Shown here in pieces: positions 29,871 through 37,586 of a DNA stretch of 64,000 nucleotides (position 1 is the stretch's first letter; each line of letters opens with the position of its first letter). The notes below the pieces were generated by a model that was not told the origin of the DNA, searched no databases, and worked only from the letters and a program-made list of their open reading frames with translations. The stretch covers positions 1 to 64,000 of the forward strand of contig NZ_JABAHY010000001.1 in assembly GCF_012641515.1 (NCBI RefSeq), given 5' to 3'. Position numbers and translations under genes: made by a program. The DNA comes from Nesterenkonia sedimenti (GTDB lineage Bacteria; Actinomycetota; Actinomycetes; Actinomycetales; Micrococcaceae).

Positions 29871-30077
29871 TGTGTTCCCCCAACGGTAGCGAGCAATTCA
29901 TCCCTCATTGTGCCTGTGATCAGGCTGTATATGGATGTTGTTGCGGTGGCATGAGTCTCTCCGCGGAGTATTGTGCAGCCCCGATGACTGTCTGGCCGGC
30001 CCTAGGTCAGAGAACCGAGCGAAGCTGTTTTACGTGGCGGTTGCCGCAGGACGGGGATTGATGACGGTAACCCCCCG

Positions 30078-30092
30078 GGCTATCCCGACCAA
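30078..30092 (+). repeat. 15-bp direct repeat, putative attR
   Basis: An exact copy of the tRNA-Pro 3' end GGCTATCCCGACCAA, with no tRNA attached. It lies 10 bp from the 3' end of the broken desaturase gene. Confidence 0.75.
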
Positions 30093-30102
30093 AATCTCCG
30101 AA

Positions 30103-30903
30103 TCAGGTGCCCAATTCCTGGCGCACCGCCTCCGCAGCATAATGGCCTGAGACTACTGCGCCTTCCATAGTCGCCAGGTGTTTCTGCTTCGTATAGTCAC
30201 CGGCCAAGGTCAGTCCTGGCACCGGTGTTGCTTGAACCGGCCGGAGCTTCTCATTGCCGGGCTCCAGTGAGTAGAAGTCCGAATCGATGACCACCTTCCG
30301 GAAATCGGTCACCAGGCCATGCAGGTTCAGCCCCAGCCGTTTGGCGTCATCGTAGGCCAGCTCCAGAAGCTGCTGGGCCTCGGTGGCAATATGCCGCTGC
30401 GGAAGAGACCCCATGCTGCTGCGCAAAGCTGGTCACCGTCACCTCATCCAGAGCCTCGGGGTCCTGAACGTACTCCTTGGCTCCGGCGGCCAGCATCTTG
30501 CCCAGGGCCAGTTTCTGCCCCATGGGCAGGAAATCATTGTTACCCAGTGCCTCGGCCAGCGATTTGATCGGCTTATGGATCATTGACGCACCGAAGACTG
30601 CGTCGGGGCCCCATCGGGAGTCAGAATCTCGACCTCGTCCTCCCAATGAACGACGTCATTGAGGTCCTTGCCCATATGTTTGATCAGTTTCGGCAGCGCC
30701 CGGTAGAAACCCAGGTAACGGTGCAGACCCGATTCAATGGTCATCCCATCGGCATCCCAACTGGAGGTGCGCCCACCGACAACATGTCCGGCCTCCAAAA
30801 CGGTGACGCGGTGTCCAGAGTCGACCAGATCCACGGCTGCGGCTAGGCCGGCTAAACCGGATCCGACGACGACGGCGTGCTGGGGCTCTGACATCTGACT
30901 CAC
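30103..30903 (-). pseudogene. FAD-dependent phytoene desaturase-like oxidoreductase, broken
   Basis: Three fragments in different frames make up one amine-oxidase/phytoene-desaturase-type flavoprotein. The N-terminal fragment (30580-30903) has the FAD dinucleotide motif VVVGSGLAGLAAAVDL and GGRTSSWDADG. The middle (about 30440-30590) continues IHKPIKSLAEALGNNDFLPMGQKLAL. The C-terminal fragment (30103-30426) ends with GLTLAGDYTKQKHLATMEGAVVSGHYAA, the second FAD contact. The total is about 265 residues, against 450-500 for intact relatives, so at least two frameshifts and a large internal deletion have occurred. The gene is not expected to make a working enzyme. Confidence 0.85.
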
Positions 30904-31019
30904 CTCAGGTATCGACCACAGTTGTCTATCTGCCGAAACTAAACACTGAAGCTCAATCTGACCTGGGCGTTTGCCGGATATCGCATCGGGGCCAGCTGTT
31001 CATGTGTAGGCTGATTCAC

Positions 31020-31991
31020 ATGGCCCATGTGTATCTCACCCGCCCCCTGGGCGAGGTCGTCGACCAGTACAGCAGTGCATTTGGATCTCGCGAGGTGCGG
31101 ATCCACCCCGATACTGAGTTTCCTCCCCCCAGGGAGGAACTGCTCAAGGCAGTTGCCGGAGCGGAGGCACTGATCACCACGGTGACTGACCGGATTGACG
31201 AGGAAGTTTTCGACGCCGCCGGCGACCAGCTGAAAGTGGTGGCCAATGTGGCAGTCGGCTACGACAATATCGATCTCGAAGCTGCCGCCGCCCGGGGCAT
31301 CACCGTCACCAATACCCCCGGTGTTCTGGATGAGGCCGTCGCAGACCTCACCCTGGGGCTGATGCTGGCCACCACCCGCCGGGTGGTTGAAGCGGATCGT
31401 TTCCTCCGCACCGGCAGGGAGTGGATCTGGGGCCCCCAGGGCTATGTGGGCCTGGACATCTCCGCCGGAGCAAGCCTGGGAATCGTCGGCCTGGGCCGAA
31501 TCGGGATGGCTGTGGCCAAACGCGCCCAGGCATTCGGCATGAAGATCGTGGCCACCGGCAGCCGGGCCACCAGTGAGGAAGCCCAGCAGCTGGGAGTGAT
31601 CCCGGCGGCATCAGTGGCCGAACTGCTGCCCCAGGTGGATGTGCTCAGCCTCCACTGTCCCCTCACCGAGGAGAACCGGCACCTCATCGGCGCTGCGCAA
31701 CTGCAGAGCATGAAGCCCGGCAGCTACCTCATCAACACTGCCCGCGGGCCCCTGGTGGATGAGAAGGCCCTGGTGGCGGCGCTGAACTCGGGACATCTGG
31801 CCGGAGCCGGACTCGATGTCCACGAATTCGAACCCCAGACCGACCCCCAGCTGCGCGAAATGGAGCAGGTGGTCATGCTGCCGCATATCGGTTCAGCAGG
31901 CGGGGCCACCCGCCGGAAGATGGCGACCCTTGCCCTGGACAACGTGCTGGCAGTCCTCAACGGAGAACAGCCGCCGACGCCGGTGCGCTGA
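31020..31991 (+). CDS. D-2-hydroxyacid dehydrogenase (glyoxylate/hydroxypyruvate reductase-like)
   Basis: A 323-aa NAD(P)-dependent D-isomer-specific 2-hydroxyacid dehydrogenase. VANVAVGYDNIDL near residue 70 starts the substrate domain hinge. The Rossmann motif is GIVGLGRIGMAVAKRA near 152. The catalytic triad is Arg in NTARGPLVDE, Glu in DVHEFEPQ and His in LPHIGSAGG. Sequence style is closest to glyoxylate reductases of the GyaR type. ATG 31020 (MAHVYLTRP) is preferred over the in-frame ATG 31002. The neighbours give no pathway clue. Confidence 0.88.
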   Translation: MAHVYLTRPLGEVVDQYSSAFGSREVRIHPDTEFPPPREELLKAVAGAEALITTVTDRIDEEVFDAAGDQLKVVANVAVGYDNIDLEAAAARGITVTNTPGVLDEAVADLTLGLMLATTRRVVEADRFLRTGREWIWGPQGYVGLDISAGASLGIVGLGRIGMAVAKRAQAFGMKIVATGSRATSEEAQQLGVIPAASVAELLPQVDVLSLHCPLTEENRHLIGAAQLQSMKPGSYLINTARGPLVDEKALVAALNSGHLAGAGLDVHEFEPQTDPQLREMEQVVMLPHIGSAGGATRRKMATLALDNVLAVLNGEQPPTPVR

Positions 31992-32017
31992 CCGACCAAC
32001 CGAACCTGGAACCCTAC

Positions 32018-33304
32018 CTAGCTGATCCGCCCGCGGTAGCGGCCCAGGGTCTCATCGCGGAACTCGTAGAACCGGCCCTCGGTGATTGAGGCCCGGATAT
32101 CGTCGACGAGCTTCACGGTGTAGTACTCGTTGTGGATGGTGCACAGGGTGGAGTACAGCATCTCCTTGGCCTTGAACAGATGATGCAGATAGGCCTTGGA
32201 GTAGTTCTGGCAGGTGTAGCAGCCGCAGTCGTCCTGAATAGGGGAGAAGTCCTTCTTATACTTCGCCTGCGGGACGTTGAAGTACCCATCGGGGGTGTAG
32301 ACCCGGCCATTGCGGGCCACCCGTGAGGGCTGGACGCAGTCGAAGGTATCGGCCCCGTTCTCCACTGCGGTGAAGAAGTCATCGGGTTCGGAGATTCCCA
32401 GCAGGTGCCGGGGTTTGGACTCCGGCAGCTCCGCGGAGACCCAACCGACAATAGTGCCCAGGTTTTCCTTCTCCAGGGCCCCACCGATGCCGAAACCGTC
32501 GAATACCTGACCATCAACCTCCATAGCGGCCAGATCCTGGGCGGCCTTGCGCCGCAGGTCCTCATACTGAGCCCCCTGCAGCACACCGAAAAGTGCCTGA
32601 TACGGCCGGTGGCTGCGCTGCTGGGTCAGCTGTCGGTGCTCAGCCAAGCAGCGTTCGGCCCAGCGCCGGGTCCGCTCCAGGGATTCCTCCTGGTAGGCCC
32701 GGGTGTTGAACAGGGTGGTCAGCTCATCGAAGGCGAAGATGATATCCGCCCCGATCTCGTGCTGTAGTCCCATCGAAATCTCCGGGGTGAACCGGTGCTC
32801 GGTGCCGTCGATATGGGATTTGAAGGTGACCCCATCGTCGTCGACGAATGCCCGGCGCTCATGCTCCTCAGCGATCGCCTCGTCATCGGTGACCCGGGTG
32901 GCATCCATGGAGATCGTCTTTTTAAACCCAACCCCCAGGCTCATCACCTGGAACCCGCCGGAGTCGGTGAAGGTAGGGCCGGGCCAGTTCATGAACTTCC
33001 CCAGGCCCCCGGCGGCATCGAGCACATCGGTGCCCGGCTGCAGGTTCAGGTGATAGGCGTTGGCCAGCACCGCCTGGGATCCGAGTTCGGACATCTCCTC
33101 CGGCCGCACGGCTTTGATTGTGGCTTTGGTGGCCACTGGAATGAAGGCCGGGGTCTGTATCGTCCCATGTGGGGTTGTGATAGTCCCGGTCCGGCCCAGT
33201 GCCCCCTCGATCCGGTCATGGACTTCAAAGCCGAAGTTCTCCTGCCCGTGGGCAGGGTGAGGGGCAGGGGGCGACGTCGGGGTTTCTTTTCCGGGCTCAA
33301 GCAC
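32018..33304 (-). CDS. tgt: tRNA-guanine transglycosylase
   Basis: A 428-aa enzyme that exchanges G34 of GUN-anticodon tRNAs for a queuine precursor. The active-site region is FTDSGGFQVMSLG, the second catalytic block is TFDCVQPSRVARNG, and the zinc site is CGCYTCQNYSKAYLHHLF (three Cys and one His). The first 28 residues (Pro/Thr-rich) are an extension before the fold begins at FEVHDRIEGALGRTG, so a later start is possible. No queuosine synthesis genes are in the window. Confidence 0.94.
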   Translation of the reverse strand: MLEPGKETPTSPPAPHPAHGQENFGFEVHDRIEGALGRTGTITTPHGTIQTPAFIPVATKATIKAVRPEEMSELGSQAVLANAYHLNLQPGTDVLDAAGGLGKFMNWPGPTFTDSGGFQVMSLGVGFKKTISMDATRVTDDEAIAEEHERRAFVDDDGVTFKSHIDGTEHRFTPEISMGLQHEIGADIIFAFDELTTLFNTRAYQEESLERTRRWAERCLAEHRQLTQQRSHRPYQALFGVLQGAQYEDLRRKAAQDLAAMEVDGQVFDGFGIGGALEKENLGTIVGWVSAELPESKPRHLLGISEPDDFFTAVENGADTFDCVQPSRVARNGRVYTPDGYFNVPQAKYKKDFSPIQDDCGCYTCQNYSKAYLHHLFKAKEMLYSTLCTIHNEYYTVKLVDDIRASITEGRFYEFRDETLGRYRGRIS

Positions 33305-33382
33305 CTGTGAATTCTACCGGCTGGTCACTCATGACTGTGCCATTGCTCCGGTGGGAGCAGTTGGTGTTCATAGACTGATTCG

Positions 33383-34429
33383 GTGTCTAGATTCGATCCA
33401 GAGCAGTGGGCTGAGCGCGGCTACGAGATCCTGCCCGGGGTAATACTGGCCTTTGTCGGCGCGGTGCTGGCCCACCGCTTCCTGGGGGAGTGGCTGCCGG
33501 TCTCCGCCCTGCTGATCGCCATTGTGCTGGGCATGCTGCTGCGCACCCTCGGATGGGTCCCCTGGTGGGGTGAGGCCGGACTGAAGTGGACTGCCAAATT
33601 CCCGCTCAGGGTGGGGATCGTGCTGCTGGGCCTGCAATTGGCCTTCGGGGATATTCTCGGTCTGGGTTGGGAAGTCCTGGTGATCATTGTGGCCACTGTG
33701 CTGGTCACATTCTTCGGAATCCGTCTGCTGGGCTCGAGCTTTAGAACAGATACGACGACGACGTCGCTGCTGGCCACCGGAACAGCCATCTGCGGGGCCT
33801 CAGCGGTGGCCGCCGCCGCAGCGGTCCTGGACCGCGGTGACGGCAAGGATGCCCAGGGGAGGGATATTGCGGCCCCGACCGCGACTGCACTGGCCGTGGT
33901 GACCCTCTGGGGTACGGTCGCCATGCTGGTTCTGCCTGTCTTGGTGGGCCTTACCGGCATGGGGGATCACCGGGCCGGTGTCTGGATCGGTGCCAGCGTC
34001 CACGAGGTGGGACAGGTGGTGGCTGCAGGCGGCATGGTGGCCGCGACTGCACTGACTGTGGCGACCATGGTGAAACTGGCCAGGGTACTGATGCTTGCCC
34101 CGATGGTGGTCGCGCTTCGCATCGGCCCCGGGGCCCCGGTACGCGGCGGCAGTGCTGAGGGTGGGAAACGGCCCCCACTGATCCCGTGGTTCGTTATCGG
34201 GTTCCTGGGCGCGGTGGTACTCAACTCCACTGTGGATATTCCGACTGATACTGCAGACCTGCTGGCTCAGATCACGACCATGCTCATCACCGTGGCGATG
34301 GTCGGAGTTGGGGCGGCGGTGAACCTACGGACCCTAGTGAAAACCGGTGGTCCCGCGGTACTGCTCGGTGGTGCCGGAAGCGTGCTGGCTGCAGGGACGG
34401 CCCTTCTGGGCATCCTGGTGCTGCTCTGA
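33383..34429 (+). CDS. YeiH/UPF0324-family putative exporter
   Basis: A 348-aa protein with about ten hydrophobic segments, of the YeiH family annotated as putative sulfate exporters. Conserved blocks are GMLLRTLGW and KFPLRVGIVLLGLQLAFGDI near residue 72, TGTAICGASAVAAAAAVL near 131 and GVWIGASVHEVGQVVAAGG near 195. The GTG start follows tgt divergently by 78 bp. The substrate is uncertain; the sulfur genes that begin 1.4 kb downstream are in keeping with a sulfur-related anion. Confidence 0.85.
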   Translation: MSRFDPEQWAERGYEILPGVILAFVGAVLAHRFLGEWLPVSALLIAIVLGMLLRTLGWVPWWGEAGLKWTAKFPLRVGIVLLGLQLAFGDILGLGWEVLVIIVATVLVTFFGIRLLGSSFRTDTTTTSLLATGTAICGASAVAAAAAVLDRGDGKDAQGRDIAAPTATALAVVTLWGTVAMLVLPVLVGLTGMGDHRAGVWIGASVHEVGQVVAAGGMVAATALTVATMVKLARVLMLAPMVVALRIGPGAPVRGGSAEGGKRPPLIPWFVIGFLGAVVLNSTVDIPTDTADLLAQITTMLITVAMVGVGAAVNLRTLVKTGGPAVLLGGAGSVLAAGTALLGILVLL

Positions 34430-34434
34430 GTGAA

Positions 34435-34591
34435 GGCGTGTCTCCCAATTTCTCACCGACTGCGCAGCACCCTGCGGGCGCCCTGACTGCGCCTCGCTCA
34501 GTCACAAATGCGCTGCATTTGCTCCCTCACTCGGCTTGCAGGACACTGCGCAGGGCACTTGCTCGCTTCGGCGTCAATTGGGAGACCCGCC
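34435..34591. repeat. 157-bp element with 16-bp inverted ends (MITE-like or IS ends)
   Basis: GGCGTGTCTCCCAATT at 34435-34450 and its inverted counterpart at 34576-34591 (GGCGGGTCTCCCAATT on the minus strand) differ at one base. Between them lies non-coding DNA. The right end abuts the IS3-type transposase remnant by 9 nt, so it is probably that element's terminal repeat. The left end would then be a second terminus, giving a short non-autonomous element or a collapsed IS. Confidence 0.6.
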
Positions 34592-34600
34592 CCACAACAG

Positions 34601-34820
34601 TTAGGCCGCAAGGCTGACTGTCGGGTTCATGATGGTCTCGTATTCGATGGGGGTCAATCGGCCCAGGCGGGCCTGCCGGCGGCGTCGATGGTAGGTCCGC
34701 TCGATCCAGGTGATGATCGCGATCCGGAGATCTTCTCGAGTCCGTCATCGCTTGCGGTCCAGGACATTCTTCTGGAGCAGGGCGAAGAAGGACTCCATCG
34801 CGGCGTTGACGCTCCTATAG
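34601..34820 (-). pseudogene. IS3-family transposase OrfB, C-terminal remnant
   Basis: The minus strand reads YRSVNAAMESFFALLQKN, VLDRKR, a TGA, RTREDLRIAIITWIERTYH, then RLGRLTPIEYETIMNPTV to TAA. This is the end of an rve-type integrase domain (IS3/IS150 group, final Glu of the DDE triad in AMESFFALL). The TGA replaces a Trp codon. The N-terminal two thirds are missing. The break falls exactly where a truncated dsbA begins on the other strand. Confidence 0.88.
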
Positions 34821-35117
34821 TGCGAGTTCGAGGCTATGTACCAGCGCCTGTTCGAGTCCCCAGAGGAGTGGGGACACCAGGAGACTTCCCAGGAAGAGAC
34901 GTTCTTCGGCTATGCCGAAGAACTCGGCCTTGACATGGAACGCTTCGAAGCCGACTTCAACGACCCAGCGATCCTGGAACGCGTCGAACAGAGCCAGCAG
35001 GACGGTCAGGATCTCGGTGTCCAGGGCACCCCGACGTTCTTCCTCGACGGCGAGCGCCTTGAGCTTGAAAGCATCACCGACTTGGAGAACAGCCTCGATG
35101 CCGCCCTTGACGACTAA
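34821..35117 (+). pseudogene. DsbA-like thiol oxidoreductase, N-terminally truncated
   Basis: About 98 residues remain, reading FEAMYQRLFESPEEWGH through LGVQGTPTFFLDGERL (the cis-Pro loop of the thioredoxin fold) to a normal C-terminus. The N-terminal membrane anchor and the CxxC active-site half are lost at the junction with the IS3 remnant. A short product from ATG 34836 could still be made but would lack redox cysteines. It overlaps the downstream VKOR start by 11 nt, showing that dsbA-VKOR was an operon. Confidence 0.85.
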
Positions 35118-35745
35118 GCCCCGGACCGGGCCAGGGTCGGCCGATGGCGTCCGCCCGGTGTTGCCCGGGCGCTGGCTGGGGATACTGCTGCTCCTCGGCG
35201 GGGTAGTCGGCCTGCTGGCCGCTGCAGTGCTGCTGGTGGAGAAGATCGAGCTGATCAGGAACCCCGATTACATCCCCACCTGCACCATTAACCCGGTCCT
35301 GTCATGTGGCTCGGTCATGGACACCCCGCAGGCCGAGGCCTTCGGCATCCCCAATCCCATCCTCGGGATCGTTGGATTCACCGCCGTCACCGCCATCGGT
35401 GCCGCCATGCTGGCCGGAGCACGGTTCGCCGGCTGGTTCTGGATCCTCGTACAGGCGGGGGTGACCTTCGGGGTGGTGTTCGTGCACTGGTTGATCTACC
35501 AGAGCCTCCATGTCATCGGAGCCCTGTGCCCGTACTGCATGATCGTCTGGGCCGCGATGATTCCTAACTTCTGGCACATCACCATCAGCAACCTTCAGCT
35601 CCTTCACGTCTCCAGCCGTACCGTGCTGGGGAGGGCCCTCGCGGGTATCACCGAGTACCGTGGCACCATCCTCACCGCCTGGTACCTGGTCATCCTCGCG
35701 CTGATCGCACACCGATTCTGGGATTACTGGACCACCCTCATCTGA
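35107..35745 (+). CDS. vitamin K epoxide reductase (VKOR) family protein
   Basis: A 212-aa membrane protein of the VKOR family, which reoxidises DsbA by passing electrons to a quinone. It has about five transmembrane segments. The loop cysteines lie in CTINPVLSCGSVMD near residues 59-68, and the active CxxC is CPYCMIVWA near residue 142. The TTG start gives MTTKPRTGPG and overlaps the dsbA remnant. Its partner DsbA in this operon is broken, so it would have to work with another DsbA, such as that at 56033. The gene itself looks intact. Confidence 0.87.
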   Translation: MTTKPRTGPGSADGVRPVLPGRWLGILLLLGGVVGLLAAAVLLVEKIELIRNPDYIPTCTINPVLSCGSVMDTPQAEAFGIPNPILGIVGFTAVTAIGAAMLAGARFAGWFWILVQAGVTFGVVFVHWLIYQSLHVIGALCPYCMIVWAAMIPNFWHITISNLQLLHVSSRTVLGRALAGITEYRGTILTAWYLVILALIAHRFWDYWTTLI

Positions 35746-35777
35746 CTGACGTGGGAAGTCAGCCAGCCGTCGGCTCC

Positions 35778-36056
35778 TCAGGAGAGGGTGAGGAAGAGCT
35801 TCTCGAGTTCCTCGATGGTGAGGCCGTCCTCTTCTTCGGCCGCCGTCTCGGGGTCTGTGATGCAGTACTGCATGACTCCGGATACGATGACGAAACCTGC
35901 CCGGTCCAGGGCGGTGGACACCGCGGCCAGCTGTGTGACGACCTCCCTGCATGAGCCATCGTTCTCCACCGCGTTGATGACCGAGTCCAGCTGGCCGCGG
36001 GCGCGCTTGAGCCGGTTGATGATCTTGCGCTGAGTTTCGGGGTCTGCGTTACGCAT
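35778..36056 (-). CDS. CsoR/CstR-family regulator (persulfide-sensing type)
   Basis: A 92-aa all-helical repressor of the CsoR/RcnR family. In Cu(I)-sensing CsoR of M. tuberculosis the ligands are Cys36, His61 and Cys65. Here Cys36 (GSCREVV) and Cys65 (MQYCITD) are present but position 61 is Val, so the copper site is incomplete. Two cysteines without the His are typical of CstR, which senses per- and polysulfides by Cys-Cys crosslinking. The gene lies in a TauE-rhodanese-CstB operon, which supports the CstR assignment. The probable operators lie at 38999 and 39032. Confidence 0.86.
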   Translation of the reverse strand: MRNADPETQRKIINRLKRARGQLDSVINAVENDGSCREVVTQLAAVSTALDRAGFVIVSGVMQYCITDPETAAEEEDGLTIEELEKLFLTLS

Positions 36057-36197
36057 GAGGTTTCCTTCCGGGATTCTGGGCGCGAGAACACGACGAACAA
36101 TGGTCCCATGATTCTGAGAGCCGGGGATCAGCCGGAGGAAAGGCGGCCTGGTTTTCGCTCGTGGCAGTCTTCGCAGATTCGCGGAGTTCTCCCCGCC

Positions 36198-36962
36198 TCA
36201 GACGAGTTCCATGGTCAGCACCAGGCCACCCATGATCAGGACGAAAACTCCGAAGGCTCTGCGGAGCAGCGTCTCCGGGATGCGGTCGGTGAACCGTGAG
36301 CCCAGCAGCGCTCCTGCGACGGCGGCAGCGGTGACCATCAGGATCAGCGTCCAGTCCAGGGTCACGGTGGTCAGGTATCCGCCCAGTCCCGCTGCTGATT
36401 TCATGGTGATGACCATCAGGGAGGTCCCCACTGCTGCGGGCATGGACAAGCCGCCGAGCAGGACCAGGGCGGGCACGACCAGGAATCCGCCTCCCGCGCC
36501 CACCATGCCGGTCACCAGGCCGACGACCGATCCGTCGATGAGGATCCGCCACCAGCGGCGCGAGATGCGTTCCCCGCGCGTTGACGGCGCACTCGACGTT
36601 GTCCTGCGCCGGAGCATGGCTGCGGCAGTGGCCACCATCATCATCGCGAAGGCGATCATCAGCACTGTGCCGGGGATGCGGCCACCGATCAGCCCGCCGG
36701 CGAAAGCCCCGATCATGCTGGCGCCCCCGAAGAGCGAGCCGATCCTCCACTGCACGTTTCCCCGGCGTGCGTGGCTGAGCAGACTCACCGCAGAGGTCAC
36801 AGCGACCACGAACAGGGACCCGGCTATTGCTTCCTGCGGTTCCATCCCCGCCACGTAGGCCAACAGGGGGACGGCGAGAATGGAGCCGCCGCCGCCCAGC
36901 AGGCCCAGCGATAGACCGATGAGCACTGCCAGGCCGACGACGAGCAGGGTCAGCGGTTCCAT
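36198..36962 (-). CDS. TauE/SafE-family sulfite/organosulfonate exporter
   Basis: A 254-aa protein with about eight transmembrane segments in two homologous halves, each with a Gly-rich motif (LGLLGGGGSILAVPLLAY near residue 20; VGLVTGMVGAGGGFLVVPAL near residue 150). Members export sulfite or sulfonates. Within the CstR-type operon it would remove the sulfite made by the CstB-like dioxygenase. It lies 7 nt downstream of the rhodanese gene and 141 nt upstream of the regulator. Confidence 0.88.
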   Translation of the reverse strand: MEPLTLLVVGLAVLIGLSLGLLGGGGSILAVPLLAYVAGMEPQEAIAGSLFVVAVTSAVSLLSHARRGNVQWRIGSLFGGASMIGAFAGGLIGGRIPGTVLMIAFAMMMVATAAAMLRRRTTSSAPSTRGERISRRWWRILIDGSVVGLVTGMVGAGGGFLVVPALVLLGGLSMPAAVGTSLMVITMKSAAGLGGYLTTVTLDWTLILMVTAAAVAGALLGSRFTDRIPETLLRRAFGVFVLIMGGLVLTMELV

Positions 36963-36969
36963 GGGGGGC

Positions 36970-37554
36970 TCACCGTAGGCCGGTCGCGTCGGGGATATCC
37001 CGAAGTGCCGCTTCCAGGGTCGGATCCGTGGCAGTCCTGTTCCACGGCATCCGGCTCAGTGCGTAACCCATCGCGCACGTGTTGCTCGCCGCAGCGAAGA
37101 TCAGCCCCGACCCGACGCCGAAGGAGAGCCACTTCAGCTTCGGGTGGATGAAGTGGCTGGCAAGCACGCCGGTCGCCACCAGGGCCCCGGCGCCCATGCG
37201 GACCTGCCGCTCCATGGCCCAGCGCTGTTTCCCCCGCAGGAGTTCACCCCCTGCCTTCTGGTAGGCGTTGATGCCCCCGACGAGCACCTGAAGCTGATCG
37301 GCTCCTGCCGTTGACAGGGCTTCCACAGCCTGCTGGCTGCGGGCACCGGATTGGCAGAGCAGCACAGCGTTCTCCGGAAGCGAGGACGCGACGGGGGAGG
37401 GGTTCTTCTGTAGCAGGTCCAGCGGCAGGTTGCGGGAGCCTTTGATATGGGCAGTCTCGAACTCTGCCGGCGTCCGGACATCAATGAGCACCGTCTGGGA
37501 TGCAAGGTGGGTGTTGTGGAGCAGGTCTTCGGGTGCGCAGGGGGTGGGGGTCAC
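36970..37554 (-). CDS. rhodanese domain-membrane (DUF2892-like) protein
   Basis: A 194-aa fusion. Residues 1-110 form a rhodanese domain (TVLIDVRTPAEFETAHIKGS) with the active Cys in LLCQSGARSQQ. Residues 115-175 are a YgaP-like membrane domain with two hydrophobic segments (MGAGALVATGVLASHF; LSFGVGSGLIFAAASNTCAMG). The sulfurtransferase would accept sulfane sulfur and pass it on at the membrane. It is placed between the CstB-like gene and the TauE exporter. Confidence 0.88.
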   Translation of the reverse strand: MTPTPCAPEDLLHNTHLASQTVLIDVRTPAEFETAHIKGSRNLPLDLLQKNPSPVASSLPENAVLLCQSGARSQQAVEALSTAGADQLQVLVGGINAYQKAGGELLRGKQRWAMERQVRMGAGALVATGVLASHFIHPKLKWLSFGVGSGLIFAAASNTCAMGYALSRMPWNRTATDPTLEAALRDIPDATGLR

Positions 37555-37586
37555 AGGAAACCTTTCGTCAGGGGGGGATGGGGGGA

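Larger units (their letters stand above)
28328..30077. mobile_element. tRNA-Pro-associated mini-island (1.75 kb, no integrase)
   Basis: The segment between two identical 15-bp copies of the tRNA-Pro 3' end carries one convincing gene, a DEDDh exonuclease-BRCT protein. Sampled lines in it are about 52-58% G+C, lower than the core genes beside it (about 67% in one sampled line). No integrase or transposase is present, so it would be a remnant or a passenger mobilised in trans. The boundary call rests only on the repeats. Confidence 0.6.

Noticed and set aside
29870-30061. 63-aa plus-strand frame inside the mini-island
   Set aside because: Cys-rich, no ribosome site, no coding character and not recognisable; probably chance.
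36719-36735. Possible second copy of the tRNA-Arg 3' end
   Set aside because: CGCCCCCGAAGAG only partly resembles the tRNA 3' end (TGCCCCCGAGAGG) and lies inside the TauE coding sequence; not accepted as an attachment site.
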